The notes: generated from the sequence alone by a model not told the origin. A DNA stretch of 64,000 nt from Pseudomonas sp. PD9R (GCF_019200975.1 NZ_JAHTMR010000002.1:355679-419678), one strand, 5' to 3'. Shown: positions 48,597 through 57,486, numbered from the stretch's first letter. Program-made: numbers and translations.

Positions 48597-49094
48597 TTAC
48601 CACCAATATTTCCCGAAGTTTTCCGGATTGGCCCAGAACCGCGAATTGAGCCAGTCGGGTACTTGTTTGTAGTCAAGCAGATCATAGGTGAACAAGGTCA
48701 GCACTTGATCGTCGCGCTGGAAACGTTCGCTGGCTTGCAGGGCCAGGGAGAAAAAATCCGTTTCCTGCCAGCCGCTGGCCGGCAAGTCCGCCAGCACCGC
48801 GATGCGACTGGCATTGAGGTTGCGGATACCACCGAGCAAATTCAAACCGTCGCGCTTGGGCAGGTGTTCGAGGCAATCGACCACCAGTGCCAGATCAAAC
48901 CGGCGCGCTGCCAACTCTGCCGGCAATGCCCCGGGTGCCGCGTGGGCCACACAGCTGTCCGGGTGCGCGAGCTTGAACGCTTCGAGCGCGGGGAACTCGC
49001 TGGCACCAATCAACAGCAGGCGCGGCGGGGCATAACGGTCCAGCAAAGCGGCCAACGCCTGTTGCGGCGTGCGCGAAGAAATACCTGCAATCAT
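48597..49094 (-). CDS. DUF6231 family protein, Rossmann-like
   Basis: This 165-residue protein has an alternating beta/alpha pattern ([44 protein letters not shown]) that resembles a class I methyltransferase core, without a clear GxGxG S-adenosylmethionine loop. It ends four bases before the YchJ start on the same strand. Activity unknown. Confidence 0.75.
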   Translation of the reverse strand: MIAGISSRTPQQALAALLDRYAPPRLLLIGASEFPALEAFKLAHPDSCVAHAAPGALPAELAARRFDLALVVDCLEHLPKRDGLNLLGGIRNLNASRIAVLADLPASGWQETDFFSLALQASERFQRDDQVLTLFTYDLLDYKQVPDWLNSRFWANPENFGKYWW

Positions 49095-49241
49095 CAAAGA
49101 TCCTCAATCAGATGTGCCAAGACTAGCCTGCCCGCCAGTTCGAGCCTAGAGCGGGTTTTACGTAAAAATGACGATCAGTCGTGAACACGGGACAAAACAG
49201 CAATGGCCTATTGCTGGCGGAGATTAAAACTCCGGTCTTTA

Positions 49242-49276
49242 CTCCCTGAATCGGTTCTAAGCCGATCCTTCAGGAG
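49242..49276 (+). promoter_or_regulatory. Hairpin sequestering the ribosome binding site of the first OmpA-like gene
   Basis: CTCCCTGAATCGG (49242-49254) pairs with CCGA and TTCAGGAG (49262-49276). The Shine-Dalgarno AGGAG (49272-49276) is thereby in the stem, eight bases before the ATG. The segment GGTCTTTACTCC just upstream recurs before the second OmpA-like gene. Confidence 0.7.
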
Positions 49277-49284
49277 AAAACTAG

Positions 49285-49980
49285 ATGAGCATAGTTCGGA
49301 CAGCATTACCCCTGGTTCTGCTAACCAGTGTGTTGACTGGTTGCGCAGGTTTGCAGAAAACCGACTGGCCGACCTGTGCGGCCGTTGGTGGTGTCGTAGG
49401 TGCGGGTCTCGGTGCAACCGAGAGTTCGTCCTGGGCTGGTTATGGCGCGCTGATTGTCGGCGGTACGGCGGCGGCTTATTGCTGGGTTCACGGTGATGGC
49501 GACGAAGACGGCGATGGTGTGCCGGATAGCCGCGACAAGTGCCCGGGCACGCCTCATGGCGTGAAAGTCGATGCCGATGGTTGCCCTCCACCAGCACCTG
49601 CTCCAGTGGTTGAAGAGGCCGTGGTGGTCAAGGAAGAAACGATCGTCATCCGCGATGTTCACTTCCAGTTCGACAAAGCAACCCTCACTGAGTCTGACAA
49701 ACAAGTGCTCGATAAAATCGCCACTCGTTTGAAAGCCGAAGCACCTACTGCTCGTTTGACCGTTACCGGCCATACCGACAGCGTGGGCAGCGATACTTAC
49801 AACCAGAAACTGTCGGATAAACGCGCCCACTCGGTGGTTGAGTACCTCATCCATGAAGGCGTGCCGCGCAGTAACTTTGTGTCTGTTACCGGTGCCGGTG
49901 AAAGCCAGCCGGTTGCCGATAACAAAACCGCCGACGGCCGTGCACAAAACCGTCGTACGGAAATCAAAATCAACCGTTAG
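49285..49980 (+). CDS. OmpA-family lipoprotein (tandem copy 1)
   Basis: This 231-residue protein has a signal peptide with lipobox LTGC (Cys20), a Gly-rich hydrophobic stretch (VGGVVGAGLGATE...IVGGTAAAY), a Ca-binding-like thrombospondin type 3 segment (DGDEDGDGVPDSRDKCPGTP) and a C-terminal OmpA peptidoglycan-binding domain (VTGHTDSVGSDTYNQKLSDKRAHSVVEYL). It tethers the outer membrane to peptidoglycan. The neighbouring copy at 50070 has the same order of domains. Confidence 0.92.
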   Translation: MSIVRTALPLVLLTSVLTGCAGLQKTDWPTCAAVGGVVGAGLGATESSSWAGYGALIVGGTAAAYCWVHGDGDEDGDGVPDSRDKCPGTPHGVKVDADGCPPPAPAPVVEEAVVVKEETIVIRDVHFQFDKATLTESDKQVLDKIATRLKAEAPTARLTVTGHTDSVGSDTYNQKLSDKRAHSVVEYLIHEGVPRSNFVSVTGAGESQPVADNKTADGRAQNRRTEIKINR

Positions 49981-49987
49981 ATCCCTT

Positions 49988-50016
49988 GCATCCGCGGCTT
50001 GTGCAGTCGCGGATGC
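49988..50016 (+). other. Inverted repeat between the tandem OmpA-like genes
   Basis: GCATCCGCG and CGCGGATGC pair around an 11-base loop, without a T-run. It may be a weak terminator for copy 1. Confidence 0.5.
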
Positions 50017-50025
50017 GGGTCTTTA

Positions 50026-50061
50026 CTCCTGTGTAACCGGCATTGGCCGGTGACACAGGAG
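50026..50061 (+). promoter_or_regulatory. Hairpin sequestering the ribosome binding site of the second OmpA-like gene
   Basis: CTCCTGTGT (50026-50034) pairs perfectly with ACACAGGAG (50053-50061), and an inner CCGG/CCGG stem closes the loop CATTGG. The Shine-Dalgarno AGGAG is fully in the stem, eight bases before the ATG at 50070. Confidence 0.75.
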
Positions 50062-50069
50062 CTTTCAAA

Positions 50070-50789
50070 ATGACCAACCTCACACGGACCGTCTTGCCGG
50101 TTCTGCTGCTTGGCAGCCTGTTGACCGGTTGCGCTACTCACAGCGATGGCACTGCCCCCCTCAATCAACGAACCTGGCCCATCTGCAGCGTCATTGGCGG
50201 ACTGGTCGGCGGAGGCCTGGGCGCTATCGAAAGTGGCGGTTGGGCGGCCGGTGGAGCGGCCCTCGGTATTTTGACCGGTGGTTTGATTTGCTATGCGCAG
50301 GATGGCGACGAAGATGGCGACGGCGTGTTCGACCGCCGTGACCGTTGTCCTGACACCCCCGCCAATACGCCGGTCGATCATCGCGGTTGCCCGCTGCCGC
50401 AATACCCGGCCAGCGTGAAACCTGCCGAACCTGTGCAATCTGAAGTCATCACCTTGAGCGATGCCGGCGACGTACTGTTTGCCTTCAACCGGTCGGAGCT
50501 GACGCCCACCGCGAAGAGCAAGCTGGATTCGATCATGGGCAAATTGCAGGACGCCGACGTAGTGAGCATCAAGGTGGTCGGCCATACCGACAGTGTTGGC
50601 TCGGATGCCTACAATCAGGCGCTCTCGGAACGTCGCGCCAGCAGCGTCGCCGAGTATCTGCTGAGCCAGGGTGTGGCGCCGAACAAAATCACCAGCGAAG
50701 GCAAGGGTGAAAGTCAGCCGGTGGCCGATAACGAAACAGATGAAGGGCGCGCGAAAAACCGTCGCGTGGAGTTGCATATCAATCGCTGA
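50070..50789 (+). CDS. OmpA-family lipoprotein (tandem copy 2)
   Basis: This 239-residue protein has lipobox LTGC (Cys20), a Gly-rich hydrophobic stretch (VIGGLVGGGLGAIESGGW), a DGDEDGDGVFDRRDRCPDTP segment and an OmpA domain (VVGHTDSVGSDAYNQALSERRASSVAEYL...ENRRVELH-like KNRRVELHINR). It is a diverged paralogue of the gene at 49285, so a tandem duplication followed by drift. Start ATG 50070 chosen for the MTNLTRTVLPVLLLGSLLTGC signal. Confidence 0.92.
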   Translation: MTNLTRTVLPVLLLGSLLTGCATHSDGTAPLNQRTWPICSVIGGLVGGGLGAIESGGWAAGGAALGILTGGLICYAQDGDEDGDGVFDRRDRCPDTPANTPVDHRGCPLPQYPASVKPAEPVQSEVITLSDAGDVLFAFNRSELTPTAKSKLDSIMGKLQDADVVSIKVVGHTDSVGSDAYNQALSERRASSVAEYLLSQGVAPNKITSEGKGESQPVADNETDEGRAKNRRVELHINR

Positions 50790-50908
50790 ACCGCGCAGTA
50801 GAGCCGTCGGGCGATGATGAGCATCGTTGCGGCGGCCGTTCGGCGATCTTCATGAAGAATTTTCGGTTGCCCTCTGGCTTATCCCGCGTGGAAGTCGTTA
50901 CTGTGCGC

Positions 50909-50927
50909 GCAAACAATAATTCTCATC
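50909..50927 (+). promoter_or_regulatory. Weak Fur-like site upstream of the DUF1145 gene
   Basis: GCAAACAATAATTCTCATC matches the 19-base Fur consensus (read on either strand) at about 11 positions by eye. It is close to the start of the gene at 50938, but the match is modest. Confidence 0.3.
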
Positions 50928-50937
50928 GGGGGCGTGT

Positions 50938-51216
50938 ATGAAGCTGTTATGGGGGCTGGGGAAGCTGTTGACCCTGCTGTTCTGGCTGGTGGTGCTGGTC
51001 AATCTGCTCACGCCATTCATCTATCCGCTGCACGTGTTGGTCAACCTGGCCGGCAGCTTGTTGGCAACCCTCCATCTTCTTGAAGCGCTGTTTTGCTATC
51101 GCAGCCTCCGAGGTCGTGCCCACCCTTGGCTCGATCGCCTGAAGATTGTCTTTTTCGGCGTTTTCCACCTGCAAACCATTCCGGCTCCGACCGCACCGAA
51201 GGCTTCCCATGCGTAA
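50938..51216 (+). CDS. DUF1145 family small membrane protein
   Basis: This 92-residue protein has two hydrophobic segments (LLTLLFWLVVLVNLLTPFIYP and LLATLHLLEALFCY) with positively charged flanks, matching DUF1145. It overlaps the next gene by eight bases. GGGGGCG precedes the ATG. Function unknown. Confidence 0.85.
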   Translation: MKLLWGLGKLLTLLFWLVVLVNLLTPFIYPLHVLVNLAGSLLATLHLLEALFCYRSLRGRAHPWLDRLKIVFFGVFHLQTIPAPTAPKASHA

Positions 51217-51967
51217 ACTCTGTCTGCTCGCCGTATTTATCAGTCCATTGGCCTGCGCTCAGGTGGTAAGTGTCGAAACCAACTCATTGATGCGTTTGCC
51301 CAACACCGCCAGCACCTTGCAACTGGAACGTCTGGAAGTGGCCGATTACGGCACCTTGCTGATTCCCTCGAACATCACCGAAGTCTCCGTCGGCGAGCTG
51401 CATCTGGGCCGTGACGCGCGGATCGCGATCGTGCCCGGCGAGCAGGCGCTGGAGCTGAAGGTCAGCCGTGCCCAATTGTCCGAGGGCAGCCAGATCACCG
51501 CGCGCGGGGCGCCCGGGACTTACCAGAGGGCAGCTCGTTCCGGGCGCAATCTGAATTTGCAGATCAAGACATTGAACGCGCCGCAATTGCTGGTAGATGC
51601 TCGCGGTGGTGCGGGTGCGCCAGGATTTGTCGGCCTCGACGGTGCCAATGGTCAGGCGCCCGGCTGCACGTGGGGCCAGGCGGGTCGCGGTGCCGATGGC
51701 AGCGATGGCAGTAACGGTCAACCCGGCGCGCCGGGCGCATTAGTGAAACTGGCCGTGCCGCACGATTTCCCGGCCGAGCAGATCAAGGTTCAGGTAGCTG
51801 GCGGTGCCGGTGGCCTGGCCGGGCCTGGTGGCAAACCGGGGGCGGGTGGTAAAGCCAAGGGTTGCTTCGTCTACAAGGCCGATGGCGGCAAGAGCGGCAA
51901 GCCGGGCGTCGACGGCCAGGCGGGGCCTGCTGGCGCGCCGGGTTCGGTGATTGTGCAGCGGTTGTAA
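51209..51967 (+). CDS. Collagen-like Gly-rich exported protein
   Basis: This 252-residue protein has a signal peptide MRKLCLLAVFISPLACA. An N-terminal beta region (LERLEVADYGTLLIPSNITEV) is followed by a long Gly-rich part with G-A-P-G/G-x-x-G stretches, such as GGAGAPGFVGLDGANGQAPG and GKSGKPGVDGQAGPAGAPGS. The first half resembles right-handed beta-helix surface proteins. An adhesive or surface role is inferred only from composition. It overlaps the DUF1145 gene by eight bases. Confidence 0.75.
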   Translation: MRKLCLLAVFISPLACAQVVSVETNSLMRLPNTASTLQLERLEVADYGTLLIPSNITEVSVGELHLGRDARIAIVPGEQALELKVSRAQLSEGSQITARGAPGTYQRAARSGRNLNLQIKTLNAPQLLVDARGGAGAPGFVGLDGANGQAPGCTWGQAGRGADGSDGSNGQPGAPGALVKLAVPHDFPAEQIKVQVAGGAGGLAGPGGKPGAGGKAKGCFVYKADGGKSGKPGVDGQAGPAGAPGSVIVQRL

Positions 51968-51991
51968 ACTGTTTCTTGAACGACGGTTTCC

Positions 51992-52077
51992 GTGTAGGAG
52001 CTGTCGCAGGCTGCGATCTTTTGATCTTGTTTCTTAAAGGCAACATCAAAAGATCGCAGCCTGCGTCAGCTTCTACA
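51992..52077. repeat. Inverted REP pair
   Basis: TGTAGGAGCTGTCGCAGGCT and AGCCTGCGTCAGCTTCTACA around a spacer with GATC/GATC-like inner dyad, between convergent genes. Confidence 0.85.
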
Positions 52078-52088
52078 GAGGGAATTGC

Positions 52089-52553
52089 CTAGAACATCGG
52101 CCGAGCCGCAGCGATCGCCACCAGCACCAATCCAACAATCAGATTAATCCCGACCAACCGCCGAATCCGCCCCAGCACCGCAGCCCCCGCCGGCCAGTCC
52201 TGCGCGGTGACCGCCGTGCGCAGTTCCGGCAGCATCAGCGCCTGAATCCGGATAAACAGCGCGGTCATCACCACATACAGCCCCATCATCACCTGCACAT
52301 AGCGCGGTGCGGTTTCAAAACCGTTGAAGTGCAGATGAAGCATGCCCACGCCACTGATCGGCAACAGCACCACCGCCACCCATACCCAGCGAAAAAAACC
52401 TTGAAACACTTCTACCCACAGCTTCAGCCGGGCGGGGCCTTCGAGTGCCTTCACGGCCGCGGGGCGCAAGACCATCCAGGCGAAAAACATGCCACCCACC
52501 CAGACCAGTGCGGCGAGGACATGCAGGCTATAAACAAGGCTAAAAGCGGTCAT
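52089..52553 (-). CDS. CopD family membrane protein
   Basis: This 154-residue protein has about four hydrophobic helices with conserved His in SLHVLAALVWVGGMFF and GVGMLHLHFNG, typical of CopD/PcoD-like domains. CopD proteins take part in copper uptake, but short single-domain members are often uncharacterised. It is divergent from dinG. Confidence 0.85.
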   Translation of the reverse strand: MTAFSLVYSLHVLAALVWVGGMFFAWMVLRPAAVKALEGPARLKLWVEVFQGFFRWVWVAVVLLPISGVGMLHLHFNGFETAPRYVQVMMGLYVVMTALFIRIQALMLPELRTAVTAQDWPAGAAVLGRIRRLVGINLIVGLVLVAIAAARPMF

Positions 52554-52614
52554 TGAGGTACTCCGTTCTGCGCGGGATTAATTAGCGGGGTATGATAGCG
52601 GCCGAACCGAACCA

Positions 52615-52630
52615 CTGAAAATTTATCCAG
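52615..52630 (+). promoter_or_regulatory. LexA-like box upstream of dinG
   Basis: CTGAAAATTTATCCAG has the CTG-N10-CAG form with an AT-rich centre, 22 bases before the dinG start codon. It deviates more from consensus than the recA and dinB boxes. Confidence 0.7.
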
Positions 52631-52652
52631 CGTTTTTTGCGCCCGACAATCC

Positions 52653-54797
52653 ATGATCAGCACCGAACTCAAAACCACGATCCAGGGCGCCTATTCGCGT
52701 TTTCTTGAAGCCAAGAGCCTCAAACCGCGCTACGGCCAACGCCTGATGATCGCCGAAGTTGCCAAAGTCCTCGGGGATATCGACACCGACGACGAAGGCC
52801 GGCGCAGTGGCGACCCCGCGATAGTCGCGGTGGAAGCCGGCACCGGTACTGGCAAGACCGTGGCCTACAGCCTGGCGGCCATCCCCACCGCCAAGGCCGC
52901 TGGCAAACGCCTGGTAATCGCCACGGCCACCGTCGCCCTGCAAGAACAGATCGTCTACAAGGACTTGCCCGACCTGATGCGCAACAGCGGGTTGAACTTC
53001 ACGTTTTCCCTGGCCAAGGGCCGCGGGCGCTACATGTGCCTGTCCAAGCTCGATATGTTGCTTCAGGAAGGCCACGCGCAAACCGCCACCGCACAGTTGT
53101 TCGAAGAAGAAGGTTTCAAGATCGAGGTCGACGAGGCCAGTCAGAAGCTGTTCACCAGCATGATCGAAAAACTCGCCGGCAATAAATGGGACGGCGACCG
53201 CGACAGCTGGTCCACCGCTCTGGAAGACGCCGACTGGGCGCGCCTGACCACCGATCACAGCCAGTGCACCAACCGTCATTGCCCTAACTTCGGCCAATGC
53301 GCCTTCTACAAGGCCCGCGAAGGCATGGGCAAGGTCGACGTGATTGTCACCAACCACGACATGGTGCTGGCCGACCTGGCGCTGGGCGGCGGCGCGGTGC
53401 TGCCGGACCCGCGTGACACCATCTACGTATTCGACGAAGGCCATCATCTGCCGGACAAGGCTATCGGCCACTTCGCCCATTACACGCGCCTGCGTTCCAC
53501 CGCCGACTGGCTGGAAACCACCGCCAAGAACCTCACCAAACTGCTGGCGCAACATCCGTTGCCCGGTGATCTGGGCAAGCTGATCGAGCAGGTGCCGGAA
53601 CTGGCGCGGGAGATCAAGACCCAGCAACAGTTCATGTTCACCGCGTGTGAGCAGGCCGCCGATTTCAAACCCGGTGAAGACGTCGAAGGCCGCGAGCGGC
53701 CACGTCACCGCTTTGTCGGCGGGGTGATTCCCGAGCACATGCGCGAAATGGGCATCGAATTGAAGAAGGGCTTCGCGCGCCTGACCGACCTGTTCACCCG
53801 TCTCACCGATCTGCTCAAGGAAGGCATGGACGGCGAGGTCAACATCGGCATCGCCAGCAATCAGGCGGAAGAGTGGTATCCGCTGTTCGGCAGCCTGTTG
53901 TCGCGCTCTTCGGGCAACTGGGAGTTGTGGACCGCGTTCACTGTTGAAGACCCGGAAGACAATCCGCCGATGGCACGCTGGCTGACACTGGCCGAAAGCG
54001 GTTCGCTGTTTGACATCGAGGTCAACGCAAGCCCGATCCTCGCGGCGGAAATGCTCCGTCGCAACCTCTGGAACGTGGCGTACGGCTGTCTGGTGACCTC
54101 GGCGACATTAACTGCTCTTGGTACGTTCGACCGCTTTCGCATGCGTGCGGGCCTGCCGAAAAAAGCCGTGACCGCCGTAGTGCCGAGCCCGTTCCATCAC
54201 GCCGACGCCGGCGTGTTGCGGGTGCCAAACCTGAACGCCGATCCCCGTGATGCGGCGGCCCACACCGCCGCAATCATCCGCGATCTGCCGGATCTGGTCG
54301 AAGGCTCGCGGGGCACCCTGGTGTTGTTCTCTTCGCGCAAACAGATGCAGGACGTGTTTGATGGCCTGGACCGTGACTGGCGCAAGCAAGTGTTCATTCA
54401 AGGCAACCTGTCTAAACAGGAAACCCTGAACAAGCACAAGGCGCGGGTCGATGGCGGCGATTCCAGCGTGCTGTTCGGGCTGGCGAGTTTTGCCGAAGGG
54501 GTCGACTTGCCCGGCGCGTATTGCGAACACGTGGTGATCGCCAAGATTCCGTTCTCGGTGCCCGATGATCCGGTCGAAGCGGCGCTGGCCGAGTGGATCG
54601 AAGCGCGGGGCGGCAATCCGTTCATGGAAATCTCCGTGCCGGATGCCTCTCTGAAACTGGTCCAGGCTTGCGGTCGCTTGCTGCGCACCGAAGAAGATCG
54701 CGGCACCATCACCCTGCTTGACCGACGCCTGGTCACCCAGCGCTATGGCAAGGCGATCCTCAACGCGTTGCCGCCATTTCGACGTGAAATTTCCTGA
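52653..54797 (+). CDS. dinG: ATP-dependent DNA helicase DinG
   Basis: This 714-residue XPD-like SF2 helicase has Walker A AGTGTGKT (62-69), an iron-sulfur cluster region with RYMCLSKL and CTNRHCPNFGQC (four Cys), DEGHHLPD (motif II) and the C-terminal motif VQACGRLLRTEEDRG. DinG unwinds DNA 5'-3' and removes R-loops and D-loops. A LexA-like box precedes it. Confidence 0.96.
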   Translation: MISTELKTTIQGAYSRFLEAKSLKPRYGQRLMIAEVAKVLGDIDTDDEGRRSGDPAIVAVEAGTGTGKTVAYSLAAIPTAKAAGKRLVIATATVALQEQIVYKDLPDLMRNSGLNFTFSLAKGRGRYMCLSKLDMLLQEGHAQTATAQLFEEEGFKIEVDEASQKLFTSMIEKLAGNKWDGDRDSWSTALEDADWARLTTDHSQCTNRHCPNFGQCAFYKAREGMGKVDVIVTNHDMVLADLALGGGAVLPDPRDTIYVFDEGHHLPDKAIGHFAHYTRLRSTADWLETTAKNLTKLLAQHPLPGDLGKLIEQVPELAREIKTQQQFMFTACEQAADFKPGEDVEGRERPRHRFVGGVIPEHMREMGIELKKGFARLTDLFTRLTDLLKEGMDGEVNIGIASNQAEEWYPLFGSLLSRSSGNWELWTAFTVEDPEDNPPMARWLTLAESGSLFDIEVNASPILAAEMLRRNLWNVAYGCLVTSATLTALGTFDRFRMRAGLPKKAVTAVVPSPFHHADAGVLRVPNLNADPRDAAAHTAAIIRDLPDLVEGSRGTLVLFSSRKQMQDVFDGLDRDWRKQVFIQGNLSKQETLNKHKARVDGGDSSVLFGLASFAEGVDLPGAYCEHVVIAKIPFSVPDDPVEAALAEWIEARGGNPFMEISVPDASLKLVQACGRLLRTEEDRGTITLLDRRLVTQRYGKAILNALPPFRREIS

Positions 54798-54892
54798 TAC
54801 ACCGGTGGGCAAATCTGCCCACCGCGTTGTCTACCTCTCTGCCATCGCTTTTCCATTGGCCCACCGAGGTCGTTAGGGAGAATTTCGTTCTC

Positions 54893-57406
54893 ATGATTCG
54901 CCGTTCGCTGCGCTGTTCGTTACCTGCCGTTTTAGCCCTGTCGTTCGCAACGCCCTTGCTGGCTGCGCCCGCGGGCCAGCAGACATTGTTCAACTTTGTG
55001 CGCCCCGCTGATGTGGTCCAGGTGGCGACTCAGGACGCCAGCCTGCCGCAATCCAACGCCGAGCAAACCGCCGAAGGTGAAGTGCTGCGCCGGGTGACGT
55101 TCAACCCGGTCGCCCGGCCGACCCTGCGCCTGACCCCGCAGACCGGGGCCTGGGACTGGTCGCAGTCAGGTGTGATGAGCCTGCGAATCCAGAGCGCCAT
55201 GAACTGGGCGGTGACTCTCTATGTGACCATTCAAAGTAACGACGGCAAGACGCTGGTCAGTCGCGTCGACTTGCCGGCCGGCCCGGCGCAAACCCTGCTG
55301 GTGCCTTTGCAAGCGACGTCACCGCTGAGCCAGGGCTTGAAGGCAGGGCCGCCGATGCCGATGACGGTCGACGGTCAGCGCATCTTGCTCGCCAGCAGCG
55401 CAGGTGAATTGGACCGTGGTCAGGTCGTATCGGTAAGTGTGTCGATGGATCAACCGAAAGTGGCCCAGAGCATTCTGCTGGAGCGCTTCGGCGTGCAGGA
55501 CGCCGAGTCGGTGACCCAAGCCGTGTATGGCGGTCTGGTGGATGCTTACGGTCAATCGACCCGGGCCAAATGGCCAGAGAAAGTCAGCAGCGATGAACAA
55601 CTGAAAAGCGCCGCCGCCAAGGAACAGCAACAACTGAAAACCTGGCTGGCGGAACGCGAGAAATCGTCCCTGGACAAATTCGGTGGCTGGACCCAAGGCC
55701 CCGCCTTCAAGAGCAGCGGCTTTTTCCGCACGGAGAAACGTGACGGCCGCTGGTATCTGGTGACGCCGGAGGGGCATCCGTTCTATTCGTTGGGCGTCAA
55801 CACCGTTGCCCCGGACGTCAACCAGACCTACGTCGCCGGTCGCGAAGCCATGTTCGAATCGCTGCCCAAGGCTGACGAGCCGCTGGCCAGTCACTTTGGC
55901 GAAGGCGACAACCGTGGTGGCAATGGTGTCGATCAGGGGCGGGGCTTTAATTTCGGGCGCTGGTACGACTTCTATGGCGCCAACTTGCAGCGTCTGTATG
56001 GCGCCCCTTGTGCGCTGGGCAGCGATACCAAGGCCGGTGTTGCCGCAGCGGCCAAGGCCGACGCGGTAGAGGCAAGGGCCGAGAAGGCTGCCGAGCAACC
56101 CGTCGTACCTGCGACCGCCGAATCCGGTGTCGCCGAAGCGGCCAAGACTGACGCCGCTGAAGCGTCGGTGGCGAAAGCGGTGGAGCAAAAAACGGCCGAG
56201 CCCTGCAAAGCGACTTTCGATGAACATCGCTGGACGGGCCATACCCTTGACCGTCTGCAAGCCTGGGGCTTCAACACCCTCGGCAACTGGAGTGCGCCAG
56301 CACTGGGCGACGCTGACCGCGTGCCGTACACCTTGCCGCTGTCGATCGTCGGTGATTACGCCAGTATCAGCACCGGGACCGATTGGTGGGGCGGCATGCC
56401 TGATCCGTTCGACCCACGTTTCGCCATGGCCACCGAGCGCGCCGTGGCCATCGCCGCGCGCGATCATCGCGACGACCCATGGCTGATCGGGTACTACGCC
56501 GACAATGAACTGGCCTGGGCCGGTCCTGGCGATGATCCAAAGGCGCGCTACGCCCTGGCCTACGGCACCTTGAAAATGACCACCGACGTGCCGGCCAAAC
56601 GTGCGTTCCTCAAGCAACTGCGCGACAAATACCGCAACCAGGCGGGCCTGTCGAAAGCCTGGGGCATTGATTTGCCAGCCTGGGAATTGATGGAAGACCC
56701 CGGTTTCGTGCCGCCACTGCCAAGCGCCGAACACCCGGAAATCGAGGCCGACTTCAAATACTTCCAGAAGGTCTTCGCCGACACTTACTTCAAGACCATC
56801 TCCGATTCACTCAAGTGGCACGCGCCGAACCAGTTGTTGCTCGGTGGCCGCTTTGCAATCAGCACCCCGGAAGCTGTTGAGTCCTGCGCGCAGTATTGCG
56901 ACGTGTTGAGTTTCAACATGTACACCCTGCAACCGCAGGACGGATACGACTTCGCCAAACTGCGCAGCCTCGACAAACCAGTACTGATCACCGAGTTCAA
57001 CTTCGGCTCGACCGACCGTGGCCCGTTCTGGGGCGGCGTGACGCAATTGGCGAAGGAAGAAGACCGTGGCCCGGCCTACGCGAACTTCCTCAAACAGGCG
57101 CTGAGCGAACCGTCGATTGTGGGTGTGCACTGGTTCCAATACCTGGATCAACCCGTGACCGGGCGCCTGCTGGATGGCGAAAACGGTCACTTTGGTCTGG
57201 TGGGTATTACCGATCTGCCATTCCAGGGCTTTGTCGACAGCGTGCGCAAGAGCAATCTGGCGGCTGTCGATCAGTTGGGCAAAGAAGCGCAGAAGGCCAG
57301 CGCCGAGGCCGACAAGGCCAGTCACAACACCGAGGGCGGCCGCAAGGCCGAGGCCGGCAGAGGCCCTGGCAAGGGTACCGGTGGCCATTCTGGCAATGGC
57401 CATTAA
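54893..57406 (+). CDS. Glycoside hydrolase family 50-like exported enzyme (beta-agarase type)
   Basis: This 837-residue protein has a signal peptide MIRRSLRCSLPAVLALSFATPLLA and an N-terminal beta-sandwich. Its (beta/alpha)8 domain has YADNELAWAGPG (candidate acid/base Glu) and LITEFNFGSTDRG (candidate nucleophile Glu), as in GH50 agarases. Between about residues 383 and 441 there is an Ala/Glu/Lys-rich low-complexity insertion with internal repeats. The C-terminus is Gly/Lys-rich (GGRKAEAGRGPGKGTGGHSG). The actual polysaccharide is unknown; GH50-like proteins of non-marine pseudomonads need not act on agar. Confidence 0.75.
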   Translation: MIRRSLRCSLPAVLALSFATPLLAAPAGQQTLFNFVRPADVVQVATQDASLPQSNAEQTAEGEVLRRVTFNPVARPTLRLTPQTGAWDWSQSGVMSLRIQSAMNWAVTLYVTIQSNDGKTLVSRVDLPAGPAQTLLVPLQATSPLSQGLKAGPPMPMTVDGQRILLASSAGELDRGQVVSVSVSMDQPKVAQSILLERFGVQDAESVTQAVYGGLVDAYGQSTRAKWPEKVSSDEQLKSAAAKEQQQLKTWLAEREKSSLDKFGGWTQGPAFKSSGFFRTEKRDGRWYLVTPEGHPFYSLGVNTVAPDVNQTYVAGREAMFESLPKADEPLASHFGEGDNRGGNGVDQGRGFNFGRWYDFYGANLQRLYGAPCALGSDTKAGVAAAAKADAVEARAEKAAEQPVVPATAESGVAEAAKTDAAEASVAKAVEQKTAEPCKATFDEHRWTGHTLDRLQAWGFNTLGNWSAPALGDADRVPYTLPLSIVGDYASISTGTDWWGGMPDPFDPRFAMATERAVAIAARDHRDDPWLIGYYADNELAWAGPGDDPKARYALAYGTLKMTTDVPAKRAFLKQLRDKYRNQAGLSKAWGIDLPAWELMEDPGFVPPLPSAEHPEIEADFKYFQKVFADTYFKTISDSLKWHAPNQLLLGGRFAISTPEAVESCAQYCDVLSFNMYTLQPQDGYDFAKLRSLDKPVLITEFNFGSTDRGPFWGGVTQLAKEEDRGPAYANFLKQALSEPSIVGVHWFQYLDQPVTGRLLDGENGHFGLVGITDLPFQGFVDSVRKSNLAAVDQLGKEAQKASAEADKASHNTEGGRKAEAGRGPGKGTGGHSGNGH

Positions 57407-57412
57407 GGCTGA

Positions 57413-57486
57413 AGCAAAGTTCGCAGTCTGCGGCAGCATTTTCATGTAGGAGCTGCGCGGGCCGCGATCTTTTGATCTTGATCTTC
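57413..57486. repeat. Degenerate REP pair
   Basis: TTCGCAGTCTGCGGCAGC and GTAGGAGCTGCGCGGGCCGC are imperfect arms of the GAGCTGCCG class with several mismatches; probably a decayed element. Confidence 0.65.
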
